64,000 nucleotides of DNA, taken from positions 32,869 to 96,868 of the forward strand of contig PLOR01000057.1 of assembly GCA_003142185.1 (NCBI GenBank), in the 5' to 3' direction. Within the stretch, counting starts at the first letter, position 1. Each line of letters begins with the position of its first letter. A program made the position numbers and the translations under genes. Below, piece by piece: positions 16,486-24,595 of the stretch. This DNA is from Bryobacterales bacterium. Its GTDB lineage: Bacteria; Acidobacteriota; Terriglobia; Bryobacterales; Bryobacteraceae. The notes below the pieces were generated by a model. That model was not told where the DNA came from. It saw only the letters and a program-made list of their open reading frames with translations, and made no database searches.

Positions 16486-17936
16486 GGACGAACGCACCGC
16501 GCCGTGGCGCAGCCTGTCAAGGCTGCAGAGCCGAGAGTCATCTCGGCTTTTCTTCCCGCTGCGCCGGCGCGTCTTTCAATGGAGCGGTTGGCAGGCGAAA
16601 GCGCCTGCCCCGCGAAGGCGAGCGCGGCTTCGCCCTGCTGCTGGTGTTTCTGATGGCGGCGGTGATCGGCATTACGCTCTACGCGGAGCTTCCGCGAGTG
16701 GCCATCCAATCGCAGCGCGCCAAAGAACAACTGCTGGTCGAGCGCGGCGAGCAGTTCAAGCGGGCCATCCAGCTCTTCCTGCGGGCCAACAAAGGGACGC
16801 GGTTCCCGGCCGATCTGGACGATCTCGACCGGGGATACAACAACCTTCGTTTCCTGCGCCATCGCTACAAGGACCCGATGACGGGCAAGGACGAGTGGCG
16901 CATCATCCACATGCAGGGCGGCGTGCTGACCGATTCGCTGCTGAACAAGCCGAAGGACAGCGATAAGCAGGAAGCATCCACGCTGGGGCAGAACATCAGC
17001 GCGCAACTGGGGCTGGGGGAAACGGCCAGCGCGGGCCAGGCGCAGCCGAACGCGACGAACCGGCGCCGGCCGAGCGAAGGCGGCACCGGCGGAGGAATCG
17101 GCCCGGACGGGCAGCCGATCCAGCCGGCCGACCAGGGGAATGGGACGCAGCCGGACGCGGGACCCGGCGGAACGGCGCCGTCGCAGCCGCCGGGAACTCC
17201 CGGCATGCCGGGCGGCCCTGGCTCGCCCTTTGGCGCTGCGCCGGGCTCAGCCCCTTTTCCGGGGATGCCAGGCGCGCCGGGTCAGTTCCCAGGCCAGTTT
17301 CCGGGCCAGCCGCCAGGCATGCCCGGCGGGACGAACGCCGGCAACACGGGAGACAGCGGGTCAACGGTCGGCGGCTATGGTTCGACGGTGGGAAACGGCG
17401 CGGCGACCGGTGGGCTGAATCCGGCAAATGCCGGCAGCGCGGCAAATCCGATGGTGCCGGGGCAGAACACTGCGGCGCAGAACATGCTTCAAAACCTGCT
17501 GGGAACTCCGCGGCCGAACGGCGCTCCTCCGGGGATTGGCCAAGGTCAGGGCACGGTGATCGGCGGCGGCATGGCCGGCGTGGCGAGCAAGATGGATGCC
17601 GAGGGTCTGATGGTCTATAACGACCGAACCAATTACAAGGAGTGGGAGTTCGTTTACGACCCCACCAAAGACCGCCCGCGCCAGGACCCGCGCAGCATGC
17701 TGGTCGGCAACCAAATGGGCACGCCATCGACTCCCACGCCAGGCACGACGACGACACCCAGCCAGTCGGGGACGTTCAGCCAATCCGGACAGAGCGGAAC
17801 GAGCGGACAGATGGGAACCAGCGGAACGGGCGGAACCAGCGGACAGACGGGAACGAACGGGCAGACCGGCACGCCTTCGGGCACCGGCACCTCCAGCCAG
17901 GGCGCACCGATCGACATCCGGCCAGGAAAAAAGTAG
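16482..17936 (+). CDS. Prepilin-type (pseudopilin) protein with repeat-derived leader and Gly/Pro/Thr-rich tail
   Basis: A prepilin peptidase site is visible at ERG|FALLLVFLMAAVIGI (G49/F50), followed by the pilin stalk helix and RYKDPMTGKDEWRIIH, typical of GspG-like acidobacterial pseudopilins. Position +5 is leucine instead of glutamate. The ATG overlaps the preceding stop (ATGA), so it is the natural coupled start; codons 6-44 are encoded by a family C repeat and a family A REP, giving an unusually long 49-residue leader. The C-terminal 300 residues are low complexity (PGMPGGPGSPFG; GTSGQMGTSGTGG). The protein would be polymerised by the upstream GspE/GspF machine. No secretin gene follows. 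Confidence 0.8.
   Translation: MRTNAPRRGAACQGCRAESHLGFSSRCAGASFNGAVGRRKRLPREGERGFALLLVFLMAAVIGITLYAELPRVAIQSQRAKEQLLVERGEQFKRAIQLFLRANKGTRFPADLDDLDRGYNNLRFLRHRYKDPMTGKDEWRIIHMQGGVLTDSLLNKPKDSDKQEASTLGQNISAQLGLGETASAGQAQPNATNRRRPSEGGTGGGIGPDGQPIQPADQGNGTQPDAGPGGTAPSQPPGTPGMPGGPGSPFGAAPGSAPFPGMPGAPGQFPGQFPGQPPGMPGGTNAGNTGDSGSTVGGYGSTVGNGAATGGLNPANAGSAANPMVPGQNTAAQNMLQNLLGTPRPNGAPPGIGQGQGTVIGGGMAGVASKMDAEGLMVYNDRTNYKEWEFVYDPTKDRPRQDPRSMLVGNQMGTPSTPTPGTTTTPSQSGTFSQSGQSGTSGQMGTSGTGGTSGQTGTNGQTGTPSGTGTSSQGAPIDIRPGKK
16498..16565 (+). repeat. Repeat family C inside the pseudopilin leader
   Basis: It begins GCGCCGTGGCGCAGCCTGTC and contains the hairpin CCGAGA-GTCA-TCTCGG followed by CTTTTCTTC, which would look like an intrinsic terminator if it were not inside an operon. 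It corresponds to the copies at 13540-13599 and 54272-54324. Confidence 0.75.
16586..16611 (+). repeat. REP family A, complete copy inside the pseudopilin leader
   Basis: The stem and loop GGCAGGCGAAAGCGCCTGCC are identical to those of the copy at 511-539. The copy is read in frame as GRRKRLP of the pseudopilin leader. Confidence 0.85.
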
Positions 17937-17976
17937 CGCCGGGCGGTGGATCGTGCTGCCGTATCCGACCGCCAAA

Positions 17977-17995
17977 CGCAGGCCGGTGGCCTGCG
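17977..17995. terminator. Hairpin between converging pseudopilin and mutL genes
   Basis: CGCAGGCC and GGCCTGCG form a perfect 8-bp stem with a GGT loop in the 73-base gap between the two stop codons. There is no T-run, so it may stop transcription poorly or be a REP-like element. Confidence 0.35.
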
Positions 17996-18009
17996 CCACA
18001 CTGCGCCAC

Positions 18010-20049
18010 CTACATCCGGTGAAAGGCTTTCAGGATTTCCCGCGTGGAATAGTGCATGGCGATGGGGCGGCCGTGCGGGCAGCTCATGGGGCAATCGGTT
18101 TCGGAAAGCGCGCGCAGCAGCCATTCCATTTTGGCGGCGTCGAGGTGGGTGTTGATTTTGATGGCGGCGCGGCAGGCGATGCCGGCGGAAATTTCGCGGC
18201 GCAGATCGTCGAGCGAGCGCTGGCGCAACTCGCCTTCGGCGATTTCCAGAATCTCGAAGAGGATCTGCTCCAGATCGGCGGCGCCGATGGCGGCTGGCGC
18301 GGATTTCACGGCAATGGTGCGGTTGCCGAAGGGCTCGGTTTCAAAGCCCGAGGCGCGCAACTCATCGGCGATGCGGGCGTAGTCGATCTGCTGTTCGGCG
18401 GTGAGCGTGAGAATCATCGGCATCAGCAGGCGCTGGGTTTCCACGGTTCCGGCGGCGCGTTGCTTGAGGACCTGCTCGAACAGGATGCGCTCATGCGCCA
18501 CGTGCTGATCGATGATCCACAAGCCGTCGCGGCCGGCGGCGACAATGAAGCTCTCGTGAATCTGGCCAAGCGGACGTAGATCGGATAGCACCGAAAGCGA
18601 CATTTCGGGCGGCGGAACGGCCTCCGGCGGGAATTCGCCATGGGCATCGAGGCGCCGCGAAAGCTTTCCGGAAGGCCGCGGGCCGGGCGCCACTTCAAGC
18701 GGCGGTGCGCTGAAATCGAAGCGCGGCGAAGGGCCGGCGGTGGGGCGCAGGGCGAACTCTGGAGCCGGCGGCTCGCCTGGCGCGAGCGGCGTTTCGAGTG
18801 GCGCGGTTTCGCCAGTCCCAACTGGAATATGCCCGATTGGAACCGGCTCGGCGTCCACCAGGCTGGCTGCATCGGGCGCCTGGTTCTCGATCATCTGGCT
18901 GAACTCGGAATACGGCAGTTGCGCAGCGGCCTGCCCGGCAGTGGGGTGTGGGGCGAGCGAGAACGAGGGCGCCGGACGGCTTTCCATCAAGCGGTCGCGA
19001 ATCGTGTCGCGGACGAAATCGTGAACGAACGAGCCGTGGCGGAAGCGGACTTCGGTTTTCGAAGGATGCACATTGACGTCCACCTCCTCGGCATCGCACT
19101 CGAGAAACAGGAGCGCGAAGGGGTAGGCGGCGGGCGGCATCAGGTTGTGATATGCCGAGGAAAGCGCGTGCAGCAGCAGGCGGTCGCGAATCAGCCGGCC
19201 GTTGACGAAGATGAAAACCGAATTGCGATTGGCCTTCTGCACCTGCGGGCGGGAGAAGAAACCGTTCAGGCGGAAGCGGCGGGTGGGCGGCTCGTCCGGC
19301 TCGGCGCGGTATTCGGCGATGGCTTGCGAGGGCGGTGCGCTCGGCTGGGCCATGAACAGATCCTTCTCGCGGTCGCCGATCTCGACCAGGTCTTCCAGCG
19401 TGCGGCCGCCGAAGACCTGGTAGACGCGCTCGGCGAGAGTGGCGACCGGCGTCACGTACAACAACTCGCTCGCGCCGCTGATCAACTGAAAGGTCTTCTC
19501 CGGGTGAGCGAGGCTGTAGTGAGTGACCAGGCTGGCGATGTGGGCGAGTTCGGTCGGCTCGGTGCGCAGAAATTTCTTGCGCGCGGGAACGTTGTAAAAG
19601 AGGTCGCGGACGGTGATGGCGGTGCCGCCGCCCAGCGCCGCTTCTTCGCAGCGCAGCATCTTGCCGCCGGCGATTTCGATGCGCGTGCCGGTGGTCTCTT
19701 CGGCGGAACGGGTTTCGAGCAGTAGCCGCGATACGGATGCGATGGAAGGGAGAGCCTCGCCGCGGAAGCCGAGCGTGGAGATCGAGAGCAGGTCCTTGAC
19801 GTCGCGCAGCTTGCTGGTGGCGTGGCGCTCGAAGGCCAGCAGAGCATCGTCGCGGAGCATGCCGCAACCGTCGTCGGCGATGCGGATCAGGCGGCGGCCG
19901 CCGGATTCGACCTCGATGCGCAACTCGGTGGCCCCGGCGTCGAGCGAATTCTCGAGCAGCTCTTTGACGACCGAAGCGGGGCGCTCGACGACTTCACCGG
20001 CGGCGATCTTGTTGGCGACCTGGTCGGGCAGGATGCGGATGCGGCCCAT
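18010..20049 (-). CDS. mutL: DNA mismatch repair endonuclease MutL
   Basis: The N-terminal GHKL ATPase motifs are all present: KELLENSLDAG, RIADDGCGM, and STLGFRGEALPSI. The C-terminal domain carries the endonuclease metal motif as DQHVAHERILFE from D514 (consensus DQHAxxExxxxE, with Val for Ala) and CPHGRP near the end, so it should nick the daughter strand. A Pro-rich linker at about 340-450 joins the halves. The length of 679 residues is normal. A 16-bp palindrome and a family B repeat lie directly upstream. Confidence 0.95.
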   Translation of the reverse strand: MGRIRILPDQVANKIAAGEVVERPASVVKELLENSLDAGATELRIEVESGGRRLIRIADDGCGMLRDDALLAFERHATSKLRDVKDLLSISTLGFRGEALPSIASVSRLLLETRSAEETTGTRIEIAGGKMLRCEEAALGGGTAITVRDLFYNVPARKKFLRTEPTELAHIASLVTHYSLAHPEKTFQLISGASELLYVTPVATLAERVYQVFGGRTLEDLVEIGDREKDLFMAQPSAPPSQAIAEYRAEPDEPPTRRFRLNGFFSRPQVQKANRNSVFIFVNGRLIRDRLLLHALSSAYHNLMPPAAYPFALLFLECDAEEVDVNVHPSKTEVRFRHGSFVHDFVRDTIRDRLMESRPAPSFSLAPHPTAGQAAAQLPYSEFSQMIENQAPDAASLVDAEPVPIGHIPVGTGETAPLETPLAPGEPPAPEFALRPTAGPSPRFDFSAPPLEVAPGPRPSGKLSRRLDAHGEFPPEAVPPPEMSLSVLSDLRPLGQIHESFIVAAGRDGLWIIDQHVAHERILFEQVLKQRAAGTVETQRLLMPMILTLTAEQQIDYARIADELRASGFETEPFGNRTIAVKSAPAAIGAADLEQILFEILEIAEGELRQRSLDDLRREISAGIACRAAIKINTHLDAAKMEWLLRALSETDCPMSCPHGRPIAMHYSTREILKAFHRM

Positions 20050-20057
20050 GGGCGATC

Positions 20058-20073
20058 TTATAGTTCACTATAA
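20058..20073. promoter_or_regulatory. Perfect palindrome in the mutL promoter region
   Basis: TTATAGT-TC-ACTATAA is a perfect inverted repeat 9 bases upstream of the mutL start. On the minus strand it supplies TATAGT and TATAAG, both usable as -10 boxes, so it may be a promoter, an operator, or both. Confidence 0.4.
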
Positions 20074-20099
20074 CGGAGCCGCGACCGAAGGGAGCGGTC
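20074..20099 (+). repeat. Repeat family B
   Basis: CGGAGCCGCGACCGAAGGG followed by AGCGGTC differs from the other copies at one position. It lies between mutL and the VOC-family gene. Confidence 0.8.
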
Positions 20100-20126
20100 G
20101 TCGGCGAACTCCCCGGCGTTCCCTAA

Positions 20127-20552
20127 CTACCCTTGCTGAGGCTTCCCGAGGTTGAGCATCCAACGAATGCCGAACCGATCCGTGAGCATCCCGAAGCGAG
20201 TGGCCCAAAACGTCTCCTGCAAGGGCATCGTGATCTCGCCGTTATCGCCGAGTGCCGTGAACAAGGCGTCAATTTCCTGAAGGCTTTCGCAATGGATCGT
20301 CACCGAGAAATTGTTGCCTTGCTGGAAGGGTCTGCTAGATATCGTGTCCGCCCCCATCAGAATCGTAAGTGATCCCTTGGTAAGCGACGAATGCATGATC
20401 TTGTCCTTCGTTTCCTCGGTTACCCAAGGAAAATCGCCGGGCGCTTCCGAGTAGGGCAGGAGGAACACTTCAGCCGCGAAACATGTCTTGTAGAATTCCA
20501 TGGCTTCGCGGCAGTTGCCGTCAAAGTTCAGGAAGGTGACGATCTCTTTCAT
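20127..20552 (-). CDS. PhnB-like VOC (glyoxalase/bleomycin-resistance fold) family protein
   Basis: The protein opens with FLNFDGNCREAMEFYKTCF and contains SSLTKGSLTILMGAD, the PhnB subgroup pattern of the vicinal oxygen chelate fold, and ends with DRFGIRWMLNL. Members are mostly uncharacterised; some are annotated as 3-demethylubiquinone methyltransferases without good evidence. The 141-residue length is typical. A GGAG ribosome site lies about seven bases before the ATG. No functional partner is evident nearby. Confidence 0.85.
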   Translation of the reverse strand: MKEIVTFLNFDGNCREAMEFYKTCFAAEVFLLPYSEAPGDFPWVTEETKDKIMHSSLTKGSLTILMGADTISSRPFQQGNNFSVTIHCESLQEIDALFTALGDNGEITMPLQETFWATRFGMLTDRFGIRWMLNLGKPQQG

Positions 20553-20649
20553 GATTGGCTCCGTCTGGCATCATCTCACAAAGGGCAAAGCGGGTACAGG
20601 CACGAAGTTTCGCAAGAGCAGCGAAATTCGTGCCAGTCCCCGCTTTGGG

Positions 20650-21798
20650 CTACGCGGCCTTGGGTTTCGCCAGCAGTCCGACGGCGGTGACGTAGCCGAT
20701 GGCGGCCAGCGGGACGACGAAACCGATCAACACCGAGCTATGGTCGGCGACCAGTCCCATCAGTGGGGGCAGAATAGCGCCGCCTACGATGGCGGTGACC
20801 ATCAGGCCGGAAAGCTCGTTGGTGTGTTGCGGCAGGGCCTCGACGGCGGTGGAAAAGACGAGCGGGAAGATGTTGGCGAATCCCAGGCCAACGACGAAAC
20901 AGGCGGCAACAGCGAGGGCCGCGGTGGGCAGGAAGAGGCCAAGCAGTCCCACGATGGAAACCCCGCAGGTTAGGGCGAGAAACTTGCGCGGCGCCATCCA
21001 GTTCAAAATCACGCCGCCGGAAAACCGTCCGATGGTAAGGGCGACGAAGAACAACAAGGTGCCGAACAGGCCCAGGCGCGCAATATCGATGCCGAACTGC
21101 TCCTTGAGGAACAGTGGAATGTTGGCGCTCATGCACACTTCGGCGCCGACGTAGAAAAAGATGGCGCCCACCATGGCCAACACGTAGCGGTCGCTGAGCA
21201 GCGCCAGGCAGGAACCGACCGTGGCGGACTTGCGCTCGCCGATGTCTTTTTTCACCTGCAGCAGCGTGCCCACGGCGAGAACGGTAACCGCCAGGGCGAC
21301 CGCGTAAATGGGGAACATGACTTGCCAACTGGCGTGGAAGTAGCGGCCGGCGACCAAGGGGATGAGGGGCCCGGAAGCCGATCCGATGGCTTTGACGAAC
21401 TGCCCGAGTGAAAGATTGCGCGGATACTTACCGGGCGCGGAAACGTCGCGCATGATGGGGTTGCCGGCCACCTGCAGGATGGCGGCGCCGGCATCGAGCA
21501 ACAGCACAGTCAGCAGAAAGCGCATGAAGGTAGTGAGGCCGAAGCTGGCGTTGAGCAGTCCGACCAGCGCGATCACGAGTCCGAGCATCAACACGGTTTT
21601 CTTGCCGCGCCGGTCTTGAAAGACGCCCATCGGCACCGAGAGCAGGCCGAACATGCTGAATCCGACGAAGGGAATCAGCGAGGCCACCGCGTTGCTCAAG
21701 TGAAATTGATCTTTCGCCAGGCTGACGAAGGGGCCGACGGCGTCGCCGAAGCCCATCGCGAGAAAAGCCAGAAAAACCGGGAAGGTGCGTATCTTCAT
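20650..21798 (-). CDS. FucP/FHS-type sugar:proton symporter (MFS)
   Basis: A 12-helix inner-membrane transporter of the fucose-galactose-glucose symporter subgroup. The family shows in LSVPMGVFQDRRGKKTVLML, ILQVAGNPIMRDV and GLGFANIFPLVFSTAVEALP. I place the start at the ATG at 21798; a TTG two codons upstream is possible. It would import a monosaccharide released by hydrolases such as those at 5-10 kb, though no link beyond proximity is visible. Confidence 0.85.
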   Translation of the reverse strand: MKIRTFPVFLAFLAMGFGDAVGPFVSLAKDQFHLSNAVASLIPFVGFSMFGLLSVPMGVFQDRRGKKTVLMLGLVIALVGLLNASFGLTTFMRFLLTVLLLDAGAAILQVAGNPIMRDVSAPGKYPRNLSLGQFVKAIGSASGPLIPLVAGRYFHASWQVMFPIYAVALAVTVLAVGTLLQVKKDIGERKSATVGSCLALLSDRYVLAMVGAIFFYVGAEVCMSANIPLFLKEQFGIDIARLGLFGTLLFFVALTIGRFSGGVILNWMAPRKFLALTCGVSIVGLLGLFLPTAALAVAACFVVGLGFANIFPLVFSTAVEALPQHTNELSGLMVTAIVGGAILPPLMGLVADHSSVLIGFVVPLAAIGYVTAVGLLAKPKAA

Positions 21799-21835
21799 AG
21801 CCAATCGCCGAATTGTAGCAACTCGCCGCGCGGGC

Positions 21836-21860
21836 GGGCAGGCGCTTCTGCCAGGCGAGG
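21836..21860 (-). repeat. Degenerate REP family A copy
   Basis: GGCAGGCGCTTCTGCCAGGCG keeps the left arm and loop of family A in reverse orientation, but its right arm carries insertions. It lies between the sugar porter and the cytochrome operon. Confidence 0.35.
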
Positions 21861-21912
21861 GTCCGCCCCGGATCTCTTGCGGCAGGCTATGGGATTGCGG
21901 ACTCGCTCCACG

Positions 21913-22956
21913 CTATCTGCCAGCCACCGCATTGCGCTTCTTCGGCACGCCGTGAGTATGGCAGTCGACGCACTGGAAGAAGTGGATGTTGTGGCGGCTC
22001 GAGCGCGAGCGGAAAGTGGTATCCATCTTCTCGACGTCCAATCCGCAGTTGGACATCTTGGGATGGCAATTGGCGCAGGAAGCGCGCGTCTGCTCGCCGT
22101 GGCCCTGATGGCAGGCCAGGCAACTGATGCCTTCGTGGATGCCGATGGGCGTTCGGTCGTCGCCGTCGCCAGCCTGCATGGCGGCGCTCGAGGCGTGGCA
22201 TTGGTAGCAGAGCGCCTGGCGCTGATCGGGACTCGTCTTCACCCGCCGCGTGCCCTGCACCATCTCCGGCAGCGGCAGCAACGCGAGCGCAATGTGGCCC
22301 TGCGCCCGGCGATCGAACAGAGCCAGCGATGGGGACGCCGTGGCTTGCAGGCTGCCGGCCGTATCCGGCCGGCGCACGCGCGGCCCTTCCGGCTGTCCCG
22401 GCCGGTGCATCTGGTGGCAGGTCAGGCACGGAATCGCCGCGCGGTCCGTCCAGCGCGCATCCACCAGCCGCCACGGCCCTTTCGTATCGACAGGCACAAC
22501 CATGTCGCGCAGGCCGCCCTGAAAGTGCATCCCGTGGCAGCGGAAGCAGTCTTCCATCAGGATGCGCTTGCGGTTGTGCTCCTTGTCGGTAAACGCCTGG
22601 GCGTAGGTCATGGCGTGCGGGCCGGCGCGCCACGTGGCGAGCTCCTGCTGGTGGCAGTTGCCGCACCGCTCCACCACGGCTTCCACATCCGACCATTGGT
22701 GGAATCGGATTTGCTCCGACACCACGCCGTGCGCGTGCTGATCCAGGCGCCGCGCGTTGCCCGGTTGCAACATCCCGCCGTGACAGTCGGAGCACGCTAT
22801 ATCGCGATGCGCCGAGCCCAGCCACGCCGCGCTCGAATCGCCCATTTCGTGGCAGTCCCCGCAATACCCCACGGTCTGCGGCTTGGGACGCATATGCGGA
22901 TAGACGATCGCCACCGCAATCGCGATCACCGCCAGCGCGGCAAGCCAGTACTTCAT
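21913..22956 (-). CDS. Membrane-anchored nonaheme c-type cytochrome
   Basis: Nine CxxCH heme motifs are visible: CGDCH, CSDCH, CGNCH, CFRCH, CLTCH, CYQCH, CLACH, CANCH and CVDCH. One N-terminal helix (residues 4-22) anchors the 347-residue protein in the inner membrane with the hemes in the periplasm, a layout like NapC/NrfH and related quinol-linked multihemes. Its ATG overlaps the stop of the GMC oxidoreductase gene (ATGA), so it is almost certainly the electron acceptor of that enzyme. A 70-residue heme-free stretch between motifs 5 and 6 may separate two heme lobes. Confidence 0.9.
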   Translation of the reverse strand: MKYWLAALAVIAIAVAIVYPHMRPKPQTVGYCGDCHEMGDSSAAWLGSAHRDIACSDCHGGMLQPGNARRLDQHAHGVVSEQIRFHQWSDVEAVVERCGNCHQQELATWRAGPHAMTYAQAFTDKEHNRKRILMEDCFRCHGMHFQGGLRDMVVPVDTKGPWRLVDARWTDRAAIPCLTCHQMHRPGQPEGPRVRRPDTAGSLQATASPSLALFDRRAQGHIALALLPLPEMVQGTRRVKTSPDQRQALCYQCHASSAAMQAGDGDDRTPIGIHEGISCLACHQGHGEQTRASCANCHPKMSNCGLDVEKMDTTFRSRSSRHNIHFFQCVDCHTHGVPKKRNAVAGR

Positions 22957-24593
22957 GCGCGCCGCTCCTTGACGATGGCCGCCGCCACGCGGTACGCATT
23001 GGCCAATATGGTTAGCGCGGGATTAAACCCGCCGTTAGTGACGTGCACGCTGGCATCGGCCAGATAGATGTTGTCGGCTTCGTGGATGCGGCAATTGCGG
23101 TCCACCACGCTCGACCGCGGATCGTTCCCCATGCGGCAGGTGCCCGCCTGGTGCTGGCCGCCGCTCAGGTCCAGGCCGGGCACGTTGGTCCACGTGCGAA
23201 TGGCGCCGGCCTCCTGCAGCCATTCGGCCGCTTTCACTACCACGGCGCGCGCCACTTCCACGCTATGCGGATGGCGCCCGCCGGAAAGCCGCGCCACCGG
23301 AATGCCCCAGAAATCCTTCACCCGCGGATCCAGTTCCGCCCGCGCCTCAAACACCGGCATCTCCTGCACCGGACCCATCACCGCAATCGAGCGGCGGTAG
23401 AACTGGCGCATGTAATCCTTGTGCTCGTGACCCCACCGCGGCGTATCCGGCGGTGTCATTCCGGTGAACTGGATCGGCAGCCGGATGAATTCGTTGGCCA
23501 GCATGGCGCCGCCGCGCAAACCCGGATTGCCGTGATTGAAATCGCAGATGGCGATGCTGGCCCCCGGTCCCACATCGTCGTAAGTGTCGTGATCGAACAG
23601 CCCCACGGCGCGCGGATAGGCGTGCCCTTGCAGGTTGCGGCCCACCCAGTCGTAGCGGTTCCCCAGGCCGTTGGGATGCAATCGGCTCTTCGAATTCAGC
23701 AGCAGGCGCGCGGTTTCGATGGCGCCCGCGCTCACCACCACCAGCCGCGCCGGCTGCGTCTGCAGGTGGCTGCCAGCGTCGAAGTAGGTCACCGCGGTCG
23801 CGTGTCCGCGCGCATCCAGCACAATCTCCCGCGCCATCGCATCGGTGCGCAGTTCGCACAGGCCAGTCGCCATGGCGGTGGGAATCACCGTGTTTTGCGT
23901 GCCGTTCTTGGCGTTGACTTCGCAGGCGAACCCCACGCACCAGCGGCACCGCATGCACGGCCCGCGGCCATTATAGGGTACGCTGTTGCGCAGCATCGGA
24001 ATGTCGAAAGGATGCCAGCCCTTGCGCAGCGCCGCCGGCTTCAGAATTTCGTATTCGCGGTTCGGCGGTAGCGCCGGCATCGGCAGGCCGCGCCGCCGCG
24101 GCGCGTGAAACGGATCGGGCGCGACATCGCCCGAGACGCCCATCTCCCACTCGGCTTTTTCGTAGAACGGTTCCAGGTCGTCGTAGGTGATCGGCCAATC
24201 GTCGAGCGTGCTTCCCGGCGGGCATCCATAAATGGACTTCATGCGGAAGTCCTGCGCCATGTACCGCCAGGCCATCGCGCCGTAGCTTACCGTGCCGCTG
24301 CCCACGCACGCGGCGTTGTTCGAGTAAGCGCCATCGCTCGGCAGCACAACCAGCTCGCGCCCGCGGCGGTCCACGGCCACTCGCGGATTGCGCTCGTCAT
24401 CGGGCCCGAACGGCGCTCCCAGTACGCTGGTGCGCTGGTTCCTCAGGTCGTCCTTGTGATCGTCCCACGCGGTTATCCAGCGTCCCCGCTCGAGCAGCAC
24501 CACGCGCATGCCGGCGCAGGCCAGTTCCTTGGCGATGACGCCGCCGCCGGCGCCCGCCCCAATCACCACCGCATCCACCGGATCGAGCGCCAC
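22953..24593 (-). CDS. GMC-family FAD oxidoreductase (gluconate/sugar dehydrogenase catalytic subunit type)
   Basis: An FAD dehydrogenase of alcohols or sugars in the periplasm. The N-terminal dinucleotide fold starts AVVIGAGAGGGVIAKELA and the C-terminal active-site block is GGQHQAGTCRMG with the final VTNGGFNPALTILANAYR. A four-cysteine cluster-like segment (RGPCMRCRWCVGFACEV) matches the iron-sulfur motif seen in membrane-bound GMC dehydrogenases. The start is the GTG at 24593, with AAGGAG eight bases upstream; the longer open frame is noise over the neighbouring gene. It has no signal of its own, so it is probably exported with the Tat-tagged partner. Confidence 0.88.
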   Translation of the reverse strand: MALDPVDAVVIGAGAGGGVIAKELACAGMRVVLLERGRWITAWDDHKDDLRNQRTSVLGAPFGPDDERNPRVAVDRRGRELVVLPSDGAYSNNAACVGSGTVSYGAMAWRYMAQDFRMKSIYGCPPGSTLDDWPITYDDLEPFYEKAEWEMGVSGDVAPDPFHAPRRRGLPMPALPPNREYEILKPAALRKGWHPFDIPMLRNSVPYNGRGPCMRCRWCVGFACEVNAKNGTQNTVIPTAMATGLCELRTDAMAREIVLDARGHATAVTYFDAGSHLQTQPARLVVVSAGAIETARLLLNSKSRLHPNGLGNRYDWVGRNLQGHAYPRAVGLFDHDTYDDVGPGASIAICDFNHGNPGLRGGAMLANEFIRLPIQFTGMTPPDTPRWGHEHKDYMRQFYRRSIAVMGPVQEMPVFEARAELDPRVKDFWGIPVARLSGGRHPHSVEVARAVVVKAAEWLQEAGAIRTWTNVPGLDLSGGQHQAGTCRMGNDPRSSVVDRNCRIHEADNIYLADASVHVTNGGFNPALTILANAYRVAAAIVKERRA

Positions 24594-24595
24594 GG

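Noticed and set aside
16531-16556. Intrinsic terminator ending the PilP-like gene
   Set aside because: The hairpin with T-rich tail belongs to a family C repeat inside the downstream coding frame, and gene order argues for continued transcription.
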